A model generated the notes under the pieces. That model was not told where the DNA came from. It did no database searches and was given only the letters and a program-made list of their open reading frames with translations. The position numbers were made by a program, and so were the translations under genes. A DNA stretch of 64,000 bases, from NCBI RefSeq assembly GCF_000143415.4, contig NW_003314310.1, positions 552,611-616,610 on the forward strand, written 5' to 3'. Position 1 is the stretch's first letter. Every line of letters begins with the position of its first letter. Shown here piece by piece: positions 24,588 through 34,612 of the stretch. This stretch comes from Selaginella moellendorffii (taxonomy: Eukaryota > Streptophyta > Lycopodiopsida > Selaginellales > Selaginellaceae).

Positions 24588-24691
24588 TGTTAGGCACCAG
24601 GTCAAGATAATAGGATAAGGAAAGGGCCCTACAATCAAGTGATCACCCCTTTAGCCAGTTGGCTTAGGGTGTAAGGGATAGGATCCTAACA
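24588..24691 (+). repeat. 5' LTR of TRIM1
   Basis: 104 bp. It differs from the right-hand repeat by about two transitions seen by eye. Confidence 0.85.
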
Positions 24692-24970
24692 TTGGTATCG
24701 GAGCCCAGTTTGATTCTCGTGGCTGACGAGTGGGGCAGGAATATTCTGAAGGAATATTCAACATGGTGGATCTAGAGGGAGAACCAAGGTTTGGTAGACC
24801 CTAAGAGAAGGACCATGGTGACCAGATGGTGGCCTAAGTATGATCGCGGACGATCATTCCCTGACGAGGGGGAGGATTGTTAGGCACCAGGTCAAGATAG
24901 AAGGACCATGGTGACCAAATGGTGGCCTAAGTATGATCGCGGACGATCATTCCCTGACGAGGGGGAGGAT

Positions 24971-25074
24971 TGTTAGGCACCAAGTCAAGATAATAGGATA
25001 AGGAAAGGGCCCTACAATCAAGTGATCACCCCTTTAGCTAGTTGGCTTAGGGTGTAAGGGATAGGATCCTAACA
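24971..25074 (+). repeat. 3' LTR of TRIM1
   Basis: 104 bp, ending CCTAACA directly before the GTAAA duplication. Confidence 0.85.
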
Positions 25075-25393
25075 GTAAATAACTCTAATTGTCTATTTAT
25101 AATAGTCTGTTTACACCTTACTCATGGGTTTGGTTTGTTTACTCAAGAAGGTTGAGGCTTTTGACTTCTCTCTTTATATCACTTATAGGTAAAGGCATAT
25201 CATTTTTTATAAGTTAAGTGACATATAGAGCAGTATGAGTGGCTGACTCTATTGGTCATTTCCTTGTCAACAACAGTTGGAAAGTGTCTGAATGGTAGCT
25301 TATTTATGTTAGATAAAGAAGTTCTCTCATAACTTATTTAAGTTGGTGCATTTCTCACAAAATATGAATATCACAAACTTTTCCTTAAGTTTT

Positions 25394-25543
25394 TGTAATG
25401 CATGTGATCATGGGATGAGATTTAGATATACTATCACTGTAGATCCTTAAAAACTTAGGGGATAAATAGGGATAAGATAGCCACTAAAGGCTCTTTCATC
25501 AAGCAATTCCCCTTTTCTAGTTAACTTAAGGGGAGGGAAATAG
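25394..25543 (+). repeat. Solo, truncated LTR of the TRIM2 family
   Basis: TGTAATGCATGTGATCATGG onward matches the TRIM2 LTRs at 50158, 50490 and 50936, but lacks the last few bases (the GTGCACTACA end). It is an insertion relative to D copy 2, where the flanking D sequence is uninterrupted at about 20000. Confidence 0.75.
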
Positions 25544-25790
25544 TTTTGGTGATAGTCTAAACTAAATCATGCATTGACAAGGATGTCAATCTTCTCTAAA
25601 GGGGGGGGAGTGTTATGAATGTAACTATGGGTATTGAAAGTTATTTATCAACAAGTCTTTTTAGATATTTTCCCTTACTACCACAATAGCAGAAAATTGG
25701 TATTACTAGACTCTTTACTTGTTTGTCTTGTTCAAATGTTAGTAAGTTGGACTTAGCATCTGTATTTAGTTAGATGAGCATAAAGAAGGT

Positions 25791-26125
25791 TTTGGTATTT
25801 TTAGCATGACAAAATTTATTGTGAATTTGTGGCTTTTTATAGCAATATGTATGTTTCTCACGATTCCCACAGAGCAAACAATTCTTTGATCTGCCATTCA
25901 TATGTTGAAGGGAGCTGGCTGTATTGGACCCAACCCCATAGCTTTGCATACTGCAAGCTCAATTATATTTACTCCAGATCCTCCATCTAAGATTGCTCCT
26001 TGTATCAAGTTCTTACCAATGCTTATATTGATACAAAGGACCTTGTCGTTAGTCCTTGGGTTGCATTTGCACATTGTACACATGTTGTGGTTGCACTTTG
26101 CTATGCTTGCTTGGATTGCATACAT
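25791..26125 (-). pseudogene. Retropepsin domain of element H
   Basis: The minus-strand frame contains the aspartic protease flap/active-site region LIQGAILDGGSG, with a DGGS in place of the usual DTG/DSG. ELAVCKAMGLGPIQPAPF follows, then, after one TGA, MADQRIVCSVGIVRNIHI. The protease would cut the gag-pol polyprotein. The domain ends at the junction with D copy 3. Confidence 0.75.
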
Positions 26126-26899
26126 CCAAGATTTGTTTGGTTAAATAAGGAGCGATTTGTAGGATTTTCTGGAGTGTAAGGGTGATTCCTTGTTGTATGT
26201 GCTCGGCTAGTTGATGGTGTTCGTCTTGAGTGAATTGTTTGAAAGAAGTCTGTAATTAGTTTTCTTCATGCTTTGTAATTTTTGGTTCCTGGTTTTTTAG
26301 ATTTTCCTGAATTGCTTTTAGGATTCTCTTGCTTTCCTACTACTGTGACTCAAGAATTATTTCCAGGTCGTCTTCAGGATTTTCACAATCCTATTTGTCG
26401 GGTAGGTGATGTCTAGGGCATGTGCATGTGATTGCACGTATTGATGGTTGTTCTTCCATGTAGTTTTTTTGCTGTGGAGGAAGTGTCTCCACTTCAATAG
26501 CTCGTGCTACCGGTGGTCTGCCCCTTTGCTCTGCAGGATTTTGATTCTGTATCTGCACAGAGTTTTGATTTGGGACTTGTTGTCTTTGTAAATTCTACTG
26601 ATTTGTTTGTTGTGGTGGTCTTGGTTGGTAGTTGTTGTTTCTTTGGTAGTAATTTTGTTGTTGTTGTCATTGATCATTCCAAGGTCCATATTGATTATTT
26701 AGTTGTGGATTTTGACCCCAATTCCTATTCTGTTGGTAATACTGATTTCTTGGATTTGTGTTCCAGTTTTGATTTCCTCTGAAATTTTGGTTGTAGTAAG
26801 GATTTTCCTCATAGCTTTGGTTATTTCAATTTCCTTTGTGTTCCTAGTTATAGTAGACTTGATTGACTTTGAAATTTTGATTTACTCTACGTGGTTTGT

Positions 26900-28720
26900 T
26901 CATGTATCGAGAATTGTCTGCTTGGGTAAAAACTTGAGTGACCTCTGTGGTATTCCTGTAACGGCAATTCTTTGCCATGTGGCCTTCTTTGTCACAGATT
27001 TAGCATTTTGGGGCTTGAAATTTACATTCTGGGGCTGTATGACCCTTGTTCTTGCATTTTGTGCACCACACTCCTTCTTTGAGCTCTATTTTAATCATAA
27101 CCTTCTTGAGAAGTGTTGCAATATCTTGGTCTTTCTTCCCCTTTTTGTTCTTTTGTTGTATTTTGTCTTCTTCATCAGTTAATTCTTCTTCTTTTGGTGG
27201 ATTCTGCTTTGTGTATTGTCGCAGTTGGCTCTTGAGCTGATTGATCTTAGATGCAAGATCGTCTATGGAGTTTTCTTCCTTCGACTCTTCCTGGTCCATA
27301 TTTACCATGGCCAGAATTTGGCAATAAAATTTCTTGAGTCCTTGAATATACCAAAGCTGCTGTGCTTGGGTTGTGATCAGCTTGGCACAGTGTTTAGCAT
27401 GGCTTTTGAAGTGACGTGTGTAATCTTCTATATCTTCCTTTGAACCTTGTTTGATGTTTTTCAACAGCTCAAGATGTTCCTCATGAATTCCATCGGACTG
27501 GAATCACTCTGTAAATCTCTTGAGTTTTTCCTCATACGAGAGTTTACTATCCAGATTATAGTACCAATCTGATGCTCTTCCCTTGAGTGTAAAATGGAAT
27601 AGTATTTGTTTGTGGTCGTCTTGTTTGTTGATAGTCAGGATTTATTCGAATTGGGCGAGATGTTGCTCAGGATCCTCAACTTTGCTGCTAGTAAAAATTG
27701 GGTAGGATATCATTCCCCCGATTAAGGTGCCAGGATTTATAAGTGTTATGTTGTTCTTCGGATTTTCAAAAGGTGAGTAGGATTTGAATTCGTCGTCATT
27801 GAAATAGTTATCAGGATTTTCTTTTCCTGATGGTGGGGTTTTCCCAGAACCCTATGTGTTGTGTAGTCTTTCTTCTTGCTCTTCGTTGGTTTTGCTTGTT
27901 TCTCCAGTTTGTTGTTGTTTCTCGTCTTTGTCAAAGTTTTGTAATATTGCTTGCAAGATTTTCTCTTGTTGCTCTTTGTTTTTTTGTTTTGCTAATTTAT
28001 CCTTTACATATGATCTTTTGATGTATCTCTGATTTCGCTGTTGAGCTAGTCGTGGATCGGGTTTGTCTGTATTCCTATACATTCACTTCAGGAACCGTCA
28101 ATTTCCTGATTTCAGCTTTCCTATTGTAGGAAATGTGTCGTATTGGAAAATTTTTGTTGTGTACACAAGGACTATCTTGTGTGTTGGAATTCTGATTTGT
28201 GTTCTGATTGTTGTTCTTAAAGCTGCTGCAAGCACGCTAGTACTTGAGCTATTTAAAACTAGTGTAACTGGGTTGTTTATGGACCCTAAGAAAATTTATG
28301 TATATTTGCTGGAAGATGTGTCCTTTAAACACCCACATCAGGGTTCTTTTGCCAGCAAAGTGATCAAAAATCACATTTTCTTCTTTGTGCATTTCTTCAT
28401 TTTTCCCTCTCTTTCTCTTGGGATTTCAGGATTTACTCAGGATCTTTCCAGGTCTTCCAGTTTTTCTTCTTGCTTCGGGGTTGCATTTTCTTGGTCTTTG
28501 ATCTTCAAGGCTGCTTTCTTATTGATGCAGTAGTCACATCTCTTGCCTGGATAGCATATTGTGTATGGCTTTGCACACTTTTGAAATCCACACAGCAAGC
28601 AATCTTGGTATTGTGTGCAGCTCTTGTCTCTAAATGGGCAGTTGTGCCCCTCCATGTGTGTGGGCACTTGCATTGCCGTGCATCTTCACTTTCACAAATC
28701 TTGAGTTGCAAATTTCTGAG
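26900..28720 (-). pseudogene. Decayed retrotransposon gag of element H, with two CCHC zinc knuckles
   Basis: The best open stretch is 27464-27000 (154 codons), with the gag helix text KQGSKEDIEDYTRHF and a CX2CX4HX4C knuckle (CTKCKNKGHTAPEC). A second knuckle (ICDKEGHMAKNC) follows after one stop at about 26965. Upstream, in broken frames, are capsid-like words (FHFTLKGRASDWYYNL) at about 27600, a Lys/Gln-rich stretch, and at 28673-28437 an unusual run of 12 Cys in about 50 residues (CLLCGFQKC, CDYC). After the knuckles comes an Asn/Gln/Tyr-rich tract (about 26860-26550). Gag would package the element's RNA. This copy cannot be translated whole. Confidence 0.75.
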
Positions 28721-28989
28721 TCTTGGTTGAGGATCCTCAAAATATTTTTTGTCTTCAACCTTCGGCTGTGTAAAGGTTTTGTAACCACCTTGGATTTCTT
28801 AGGAAAAATCTTGGTTTGTCTTTGCTTGAGTGCTTTCTAGCACTAACACTGTTGTCTAATGCCTTTAATCTTCATATTTCTTCATTTCTCTTTTGTTTCT
28901 TCCATGTTGTGCCCTATTTCCTCCTTGTTCCTTTGTTATGGGTTCAATCTTCTAGGTGTGATCAGTGTCCAGTGTCTACCCTCATTGTG

Positions 28990-29013
28990 CTCCCAATCCC
29001 ACCATAGTCGCCA
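28990..29013 (-). other. Primer-binding site of element H (Arg tRNA-like)
   Basis: The minus strand reads TGGCGACTATGGTGGGA one base after a CCA end. It resembles the TGGCGACTC...GGGGA primer sites of some plant gypsy lineages and differs from the initiator-Met sites of the other elements here. Confidence 0.5.
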
Positions 29014-29014
29014 G

Positions 29015-29639
29015 TGGAAAATACGTAGAAAACCCACCCTTGCACAAGTCCTGCAAGGAGAGAAAAATCTAAACTACTTGCATTTCCTATGCTATCGGGA
29101 ATTCTTGTGCCTCTCTTGGACCCCGACTGCAAAACCTATAAACAAAAAGAACAACAAAATATGACTCTTGATCCCAAAGGAAGGTCATGGACAAGGATTG
29201 AGCTTTGTGTAAGCCACAATTTTTCCTTTCCAATTTGCTAGCTTACCTTGTTTATCTGACCACCATGGCCTTGGCCTTAGTTAAGTTCCCTCGCTAAGGT
29301 TCCCACCTATTGTACCAATCTTACTTGGTCCTACTTGGTTTCAACAACTCACTACATGAGTAACAGAGTGTTAGCTATCCATCTACAGATTCCCAAATTC
29401 TCTCATAATCCCCCCTCCCTAGGTTAAACTAGATTTAAGGTTCGACTACATTCCCCGTAAACACAAGTAGCCAAGCACACTAAGCCTCCAGATTTTTAAC
29501 ATCCCTTGGTACAACAAGACTTGATCATGGGACCCTTTAAATCCTAAGCGTTAGGTGCAATATTTGCTTTAAAACACCAGGAGGAAACACCATGGCCAAA
29601 CGGCCTGGTATAGGTCCACTTCCATCCCAAAAGGAAGGC
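29015..29639 (-). repeat. Probable 5' LTR of element H, outer boundary unknown
   Basis: This sequence lies outside the H primer site and contains no gene. No second copy exists in the window, so its length cannot be set. The right edge is placed where E-type LTR similarity begins. Confidence 0.4.
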
Positions 29640-30150
29640 CCAAGCCCCTAGGAAGAGCGAGGATCAATGAGCTGCAAGGTACTCAAGTGGGGCACCACTC
29701 CACATAAGTTGGGAGCATTACAGTTGGTTTCCCTTTCGAGAGTGGGAGCTGCTCTTAAGTACTTTCTTGGGTGGCCCCTCTGGCACTTAGACCTCATTAT
29801 CCCTACTATACTTTTAGAACCCCTTGCAGCCCCCCCCCAGGGAGACACATGCTTTGGACTTTCACCCCACAACCTGTAATAGTATTTAGACTCGGTCTCG
29901 GACTCGATCTTGGACTCAACCTCAAACTCAGACTCGGTCTCGGACTTGATCTCGCTCGATCTCGGACTTGATCTTGCTCGATCTCAGACCCGACCTTGGA
30001 CTCAGTCTCAGACTCGGTCTCGGACCCAATCTTGGATCTCAGTCTTGGACTCGGTCTCGAACTTGGTCTCGGAGTCGGTCTTGGACTCGAACTCGAACTC
30101 AGTCTCAGAGCCAATGTCGAACTCGATCTCAGACTCGGTCTCATCATGAT
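29640..30150 (-). repeat. Diverged E-family LTR fragment
   Basis: Positions 29805-29870 match the part of the E LTR just before its array (CCCTACTATACTTTT, then GGGAGAC and CTTTGGACTTTCACCC). Positions 29889-30146 carry the same kind of array (CGGTCT, CGGACTCGATCTTGGACTC) with different units. The rest of this E copy is absent. Confidence 0.7.
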
Positions 30151-30479
30151 AATCCTCATTATTATGTAATTAAAAGAATAAATTACCTATATATGCCCCT
30201 AAACATTTTATATAAAATTCCTAATGAGTTATTACACATTGCTGACTTGATCCTCTATGCAAACTCTCTTCTTCCTTGATCTTCCAAGAAGTCACCATAA
30301 AAAGGCTTTATCAGAAGAATATAATTTTTCAGCATAAATACTTAACTTGTAAACATGGATAGTGATTTGCACAAGCCTAGACCCGGATATTTCAAAGCCT
30401 GCATTTAAACATGATAAAACAAGTTAAAGTGGAGTTGGAGATGAAATTATAAAACTTATGAAACAATGCTATTACAACA
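30151..30479. other. AT-rich stretch, nothing recognised
   Basis: No convincing ORF, RNA gene or repeat copy is seen here. Confidence 0.5.
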
Positions 30480-30795
30480 TGACTATATGGTAACCCTATC
30501 TGCTACCAATGAAAGCAAGGTTAACAATTTGAGTGTTGTTTGTTGTTTGCACTTGTAAAATCTGGATATTTACTGGCTGAACACAATAATGCCTCCCTCT
30601 TGCAATGGCCTCTTGCACATTTTTCATTTGGAACCAAAAATGCTCTACAAGTGAAGTCTAAATCTTCTTGAGCTCTCATTCTCTTCATAAAACCAAGTCA
30701 TGATTTTCTGTTGAATCAATTGTATCAGGATGGGCATCTCTCTTGCTTCTAACAACAAAGTATTTAGAGCTTCAACAATGTTAATCATTTCCCCT
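30480..30795 (-). pseudogene. Mutator-like (MULE) transposase remnant
   Basis: The minus strand from 30794 reads about 45 open residues containing NIVEALNTLLLEAREMPIL, then KIMTWFYEENE and a stop. After the stop comes YCVQPVNIQILQVQTTNNTQ in the same frame. This order resembles the C-terminal part of plant MULE transposases (E-x-N, AR-x-x-PI, WF-x-x-R). The catalytic core and SWIM zinc finger are not visible. Assignment is from motif memory. Confidence 0.55.
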
Positions 30796-31165
30796 AAAAC
30801 TATAAAATCAAAGAAAACTCTTAAAATTTAGATTGGATCAATAGTTATGCCCAACTCCTACAATGAAATGGGCATTTCTCTCTACCTTGATCCTCTATGC
30901 AAACTCTCTTCTTAGAAGGTATTGTAGTGAAAAATCAAAAGAAATGCTAATAGCTTATTTTAATGTTAATTTCTTACAAGAATATAATTTTCCCTAGGCA
31001 AAACTAAGAAACTTTTCCATCAAGATGAAAAAGTGGAAAAAGAACACAATGCCTATAAAATAACCCAACTTTATATTATATGGCTAACACTTCCCATATC
31101 TTTCTTTTTTTCCCTCTTCCTCTTTTTCAGTTGTTGATTTTGAGATCTATGTTTTCTTTGTCTAG
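30796..31165. other. AT-rich stretch, nothing recognised
   Basis: No gene seen. TTTTCTTTGTCTAG at 31152-31165 looks like a 3' splice site for the fragment that follows. Confidence 0.4.
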
Positions 31166-31507
31166 GTGACTGATGCCATGAAAAGCTCTCTTGACGCTCT
31201 AGAAAAGGAGGTACCGTGGGAGTTCTCTGGAGCAGCTGATTGGAGTAGAGTCTACAAACTTGAGGCATTAGAAGAACAAGTCCGGTGATGACGGTCGATG
31301 TCAGCATGGATCGAGAGCTTGATAAAATGTGAATATTTTTAGCTCACACCGATGTATAGTTACAAAGAGTCTGGCAAAGAGGAGCCTCTGCAACCATTAG
31401 AGTCATTTGTGTGTCTGCTGACGAAGCAGATCATGCAGGAGCCAGTTATGGTCCAGTAGGAGCATAGTGTGATTAAGAGGATGGTTTAAAACTGCACCAA
31501 AGAGTGA
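31166..31507 (+). pseudogene. Decayed U-box E3 ubiquitin ligase fragment
   Basis: Positions 31166-31285 are open for 40 residues after a good 3' splice site (EKEVPWEFSGAADWSRVYKL). Positions 31361-31505 read PLESFVCLLTKQIMQEPVM, which matches the U-box core F-x-C-P-L-T-x-x-x-M-x-x-P-V, with the Pro after Cys changed to Leu. TAG (31457) and TAA (31487) stops interrupt the second half, where the GH-x-F-x-R region should be. A U-box recruits E2 enzymes for ubiquitin transfer, and plant members of this layout usually continue into ARM repeats, which are absent. It is a pseudogene remnant. Confidence 0.6.
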
Positions 31508-32690
31508 TGGCTGAGGCTGGGGGGCTGAGGCTGGGTCCCATGAACCATTGGTCACACGACTGATAGTGGTCATAATTCTCATTTGTGGCGTTTTCCTAAG
31601 TTACAAAGCAGGAAAAGTTCTTATTCATATGCTGTCAGCCAGTATGAGTTAAAGTAAAGGTTTAAAATTTGGAAGATATAGTAAATATATAATAAAATAT
31701 TACGTAATAATTTCAGTAAAAATGGGGCAAACATTGTGATCAATATTACCAAATAAGTAGTTTTGTAGTCCAATACCTAATAAGATGACTAAGAAAGACA
31801 TGGGCTTGTTGGAACTTTACTGTGATATTTTCTTGTATAAGTTATGATTAAATGCCTCTTAAGTTTTTATTACCTTTTATTTTAAAGTGATTACTCCCAT
31901 AGGGTACCCTAATTGCATCTAAAAGAGGGCAATTTCACTTGGCGGGCTTGAAGTTCATCATATTTGTGCTGCACTGTGCACTTGCAGCCACAGGGTTTGG
32001 CTTTGGTGTGAAGGGTGGTAGTGGGAGAAAGCTCTTGTAATAAGATGCAACTATTAGTGGTGATGCTGATGTGACAAATGAAATTGCTAATGTGAACCCT
32101 TTTCTTTCCATGGAGCTTTTTAAGACTTAAGCTCCTGCTTGAGCTCTGGGTGCCTCTATGCTGGATATCCAGATGTTTCAAAGAATTCCTTGCAGGACTT
32201 TGAAGCTTGGAGTGACCACTTTTGGGTTGAAGAGTTTAGACTCCCTCCCCTTTAAGAGATTGAGTAGATGTGGAGCTCCCTGGTGGCAAATTATAGCCAT
32301 ACTGAATATGCCATTTTCAGACACAATATGTTAACATCTAGCATTGTGGTTATCCTTTTAGGCAGTGGAGGTGGTGGGGCATTTGGGCAACATCCTTAGC
32401 AGATCACTCGAACTGGCAACTTTGGTGACACAATTATCCAATTAGATAATGAATTATAAACTTTGTAATTTTTGGTTTGTTTAATAAAAATCTGTAAAAG
32501 ACTAAGGTGGAATATATCTAAAATATACTTGAATATTTTAGAATATTCTATCATTTAATGGTTATTATTCATTAAATTACATTTGTGTTTATAATTTATA
32601 AACGTTCCTATACACTTTTTAGTATATTCTTGTTTATTCTAATGGTTAATATGTCATAAGCCCTAAAAGAATCCATTGGCGCTCTTTCTC
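31508..32690. other. Intergenic, nothing recognised
   Basis: About 1.2 kb of AT-rich sequence. A less AT-rich stretch at 31900-32320 has no open frame or domain I recognise. The last 200 bp before the PPR pseudogene are AT-rich and contain no family A LTR. Confidence 0.5.
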
Positions 32691-32701
32691 AAACCAAAAT
32701 T

Positions 32702-34388
32702 TGCTGCGCAGCAAAGAATGTGGCAAGCGAGTGCTCCCATCTATCCGAGATGCGCTCTCCCAGCTGTGATCGCCATCGGCGGCCGTCTACGCATCCATCC
32801 TCCGCCGCTGCGGCATCTCCCGCTCGCTCGCCGACGGCCGCCGCGTCCACGATCACATCCTCGCCACAGGCCACTTCCTCCGGAGCGTCCACCTCGGTAA
32901 TCTCCTCATCCAGATGTACAGGAAATGTGGTGGCACCACCAGCCTCGCGGCCGCGCGTGTAGTCTTTGATTAGATGCCCAAGAAAGATGTGGTGTCTTGG
33001 AGCTGCATCATCGCGGCCTACGCGCAGTCGGGGCATTGCCGCGAGGCGATCAATCTCTTCCAGCGCATGGATGTGGAACCCAACGAAATGGTGATCGTGA
33101 GCACACTGGCTGCGTGCTCCGGCGCCAAGGATCTCGCGCTGGGCAAGGCCATCCACGCGAGAATTCTCTCCCCGGATCTCCGCAAGAGCGTGTTCGTTGG
33201 GACAGCGCTCCTCAACATGTATGCCAAGTGTGGAGCGATCAAGCAGGCCAGGGCGGTGTTCGATCGGATGCCGCACAAGGATGTAGTGTCCTGGACTGCG
33301 ATGATCACCACATTTGCCCAGATGGGGGATTGCCGCCAGGCGCTCGAGACGCTCGAGGGGATGATCCAAGCTCGCGTCCAGCCCAATCCGGTGACCTTCG
33401 TCGCGGCGATCACTGCGTGCTCCAGCAGGGAATTTCTTGATCGGGGCAGGAAGATCCACGCCGCCGTGATTGACCTGGGCCTCCACAGCGACATCACAAT
33501 CCAGAATGCGCTCGTCTCGATGTACGCGAAGGGTGGCAGCACGGAGGAAGCTCTTGCGGTGTTCCAGAGGATGGAAGATCGCAACAGGGTCTCGTGGAAC
33601 AGCATGATCGCGGCCTTTGCCGTGAGCGCACAGTCCTGCGCGGCGATGGGCCTCTTCCACGGCATGAACTTGGAAGGGATCAAGCCTGACGACGTGAGCT
33701 TTCTGGGAGTTATAAGTGCTTGCTCGAGCGCTTGCTTGCGATCGTGCAAGCGGATCCACTCGCAGCTGGAGCTCGCCGCGGTGCACTCTCCTCCGGATTT
33801 GAGCGTGGAGAACTTGCTTGTCACTGCCTACGCCAAGTGTGGAGATCTAGAGGCCGCCGAGAGGATTTTTCAGAGAATCCCAGGCAAGAACGTCGTGTCC
33901 CGCGCTGCGGCAGCATGGGAGACGCCGCCGCCACCTTCCACCGCATGAGAGCCCGCGACACGGTGACGTGGAGTTCGCTGGTGGCGGGATACGCCCACCA
34001 CAGCCACGCCGATGCCATCCTCCTCTACCGCGACATGCACCTCGAGGGCATCCAGCCCGACAGCGTCACCTACGTCAGCATCCTCAACTCGTGCAGCCAT
34101 GCCAGCCTACTTGCCCAGGCGCGGCATTTCTTCGTGTCCATGGTCGAGGACCACTGCATGGTGGACGTGCTGGGGCGGGCGGGGTTTGTCGGGCGGGCAG
34201 AGGACGTGGTGAGGAATATGCCGTTCCAGCCGGATGTGGTGGCGTGGAACACGCTGCTGGGGTGCTGCAAGGTGCACGGGGACGCGTGGCGGGGGGCCGT
34301 GGCGGCGTGGAACGCGGTGGGGATTAGCCCGGGTTTTGCGGGGTCAACGGTGCTGCTGTATATGTATGGGAGCTTGGTCGGGGTTTAG
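32702..34388 (+). pseudogene. PPR protein pseudogene, PLS class (PPR1)
   Basis: The reading frame starts near 32713 and runs through PPR motifs such as VHLGNLLIQMYRKCG, DVVSWSCIIAAYAQSGHC, AIHARILSPDLRKSVFVG and NALVSMYAKGG. PLS-type PPR proteins act in mitochondria or chloroplasts, binding RNA and often specifying C-to-U editing. Breaks: TGA at 32767-32769 and TAG at 32971-32973, where paralogue PPR2 has sense codons; a deletion at about 33900 that removes several repeats and shifts frame; and a 30-bp deletion at about 34159 between TGC repeats. The 324-codon frame from 32974 to 33948 is the longest intact piece. The C-terminal part (NMPFQPDVVAWNTLLGCCKV) is in the shifted frame and ends at 34388. 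GC-rich relative to its surroundings. Confidence 0.85.
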
Positions 34389-34612
34389 GTTTAGGGTTTA
34401 TCTACAATTTTTTTCAATTTGCAGTCTGTTGGATTATTGTTGGGATTTTTCTTTTCTCGCAGCTTTTGTTTGCCACGTACCATGAATGCCAGCAGCATGG
34501 TTTTAAAGAAATCCTTCCAGTGGACACAACCAGTGAGTCCATATTCTGAAAAAAGCTACAAAATAGTATTCAGAGTTAATCACATGGATTGTAGTGAAAA
34601 AAAAGTAAAAAC

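Larger units (their letters stand above)
24588..25074 (+). mobile_element. TRIM1: miniature LTR retroelement with target duplication GTAAA
   Basis: 104-bp terminal repeats (24588-24691 and 24971-25074; TGTTAGGCACC ... CCTAACA) flank about 280 bp of non-coding interior. A primer site, TTGGTATCGGAGC, follows the left repeat and a GAGGGGGAGGAT tract precedes the right one. The target duplication GTAAA is perfect (24583-24587, 25075-25079), and D copy 2 shows the empty site near 19675. In the middle, 22 bp of LTR start (24878-24899) is followed by a second copy of the last 72 bp of interior, a partial tandem duplication. Confidence 0.88.
21344..25790 (+). mobile_element. Element D copy 3: truncated and rearranged, with two small insertions
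   Basis: It starts inside the D LTR (about 21344-22055), then jumps directly to interior sequence matching 9425 onward of copy 2. The LTR end and first 2 kb of interior are therefore deleted. The rest of the interior, the purine tract (25598-25610) and the first 180 bp of the 3' LTR (25611-25790) follow. It is markedly AT-richer than copy 2, consistent with greater age. It preserves the empty site of element E (about 24529). It contains a TRIM (24588-25074) and a TRIM LTR (25394-25543). No coding capacity is recognised. Confidence 0.78.
25791..29014 (-). mobile_element. Element H: gypsy-like gag-protease remnant, minus strand
   Basis: Read leftward from 29013, it has a primer site, a long gag region with two zinc knuckles, an Asn/Gln/Tyr-rich stretch, then a retropepsin domain ending at about 25791. 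There it is cut off against D copy 3. Reverse transcriptase, RNase H, integrase and the second LTR are absent, so only the 5' half remains. Stops and frame changes are frequent. Confidence 0.75.

Noticed and set aside
32689-33786. 365-codon minus-strand ORF opposite PPR1, and the 311-codon one opposite PPR2
   Set aside because: Antisense shadows of GC-rich PPR coding sequence. PPR motifs are clear on the plus strand.
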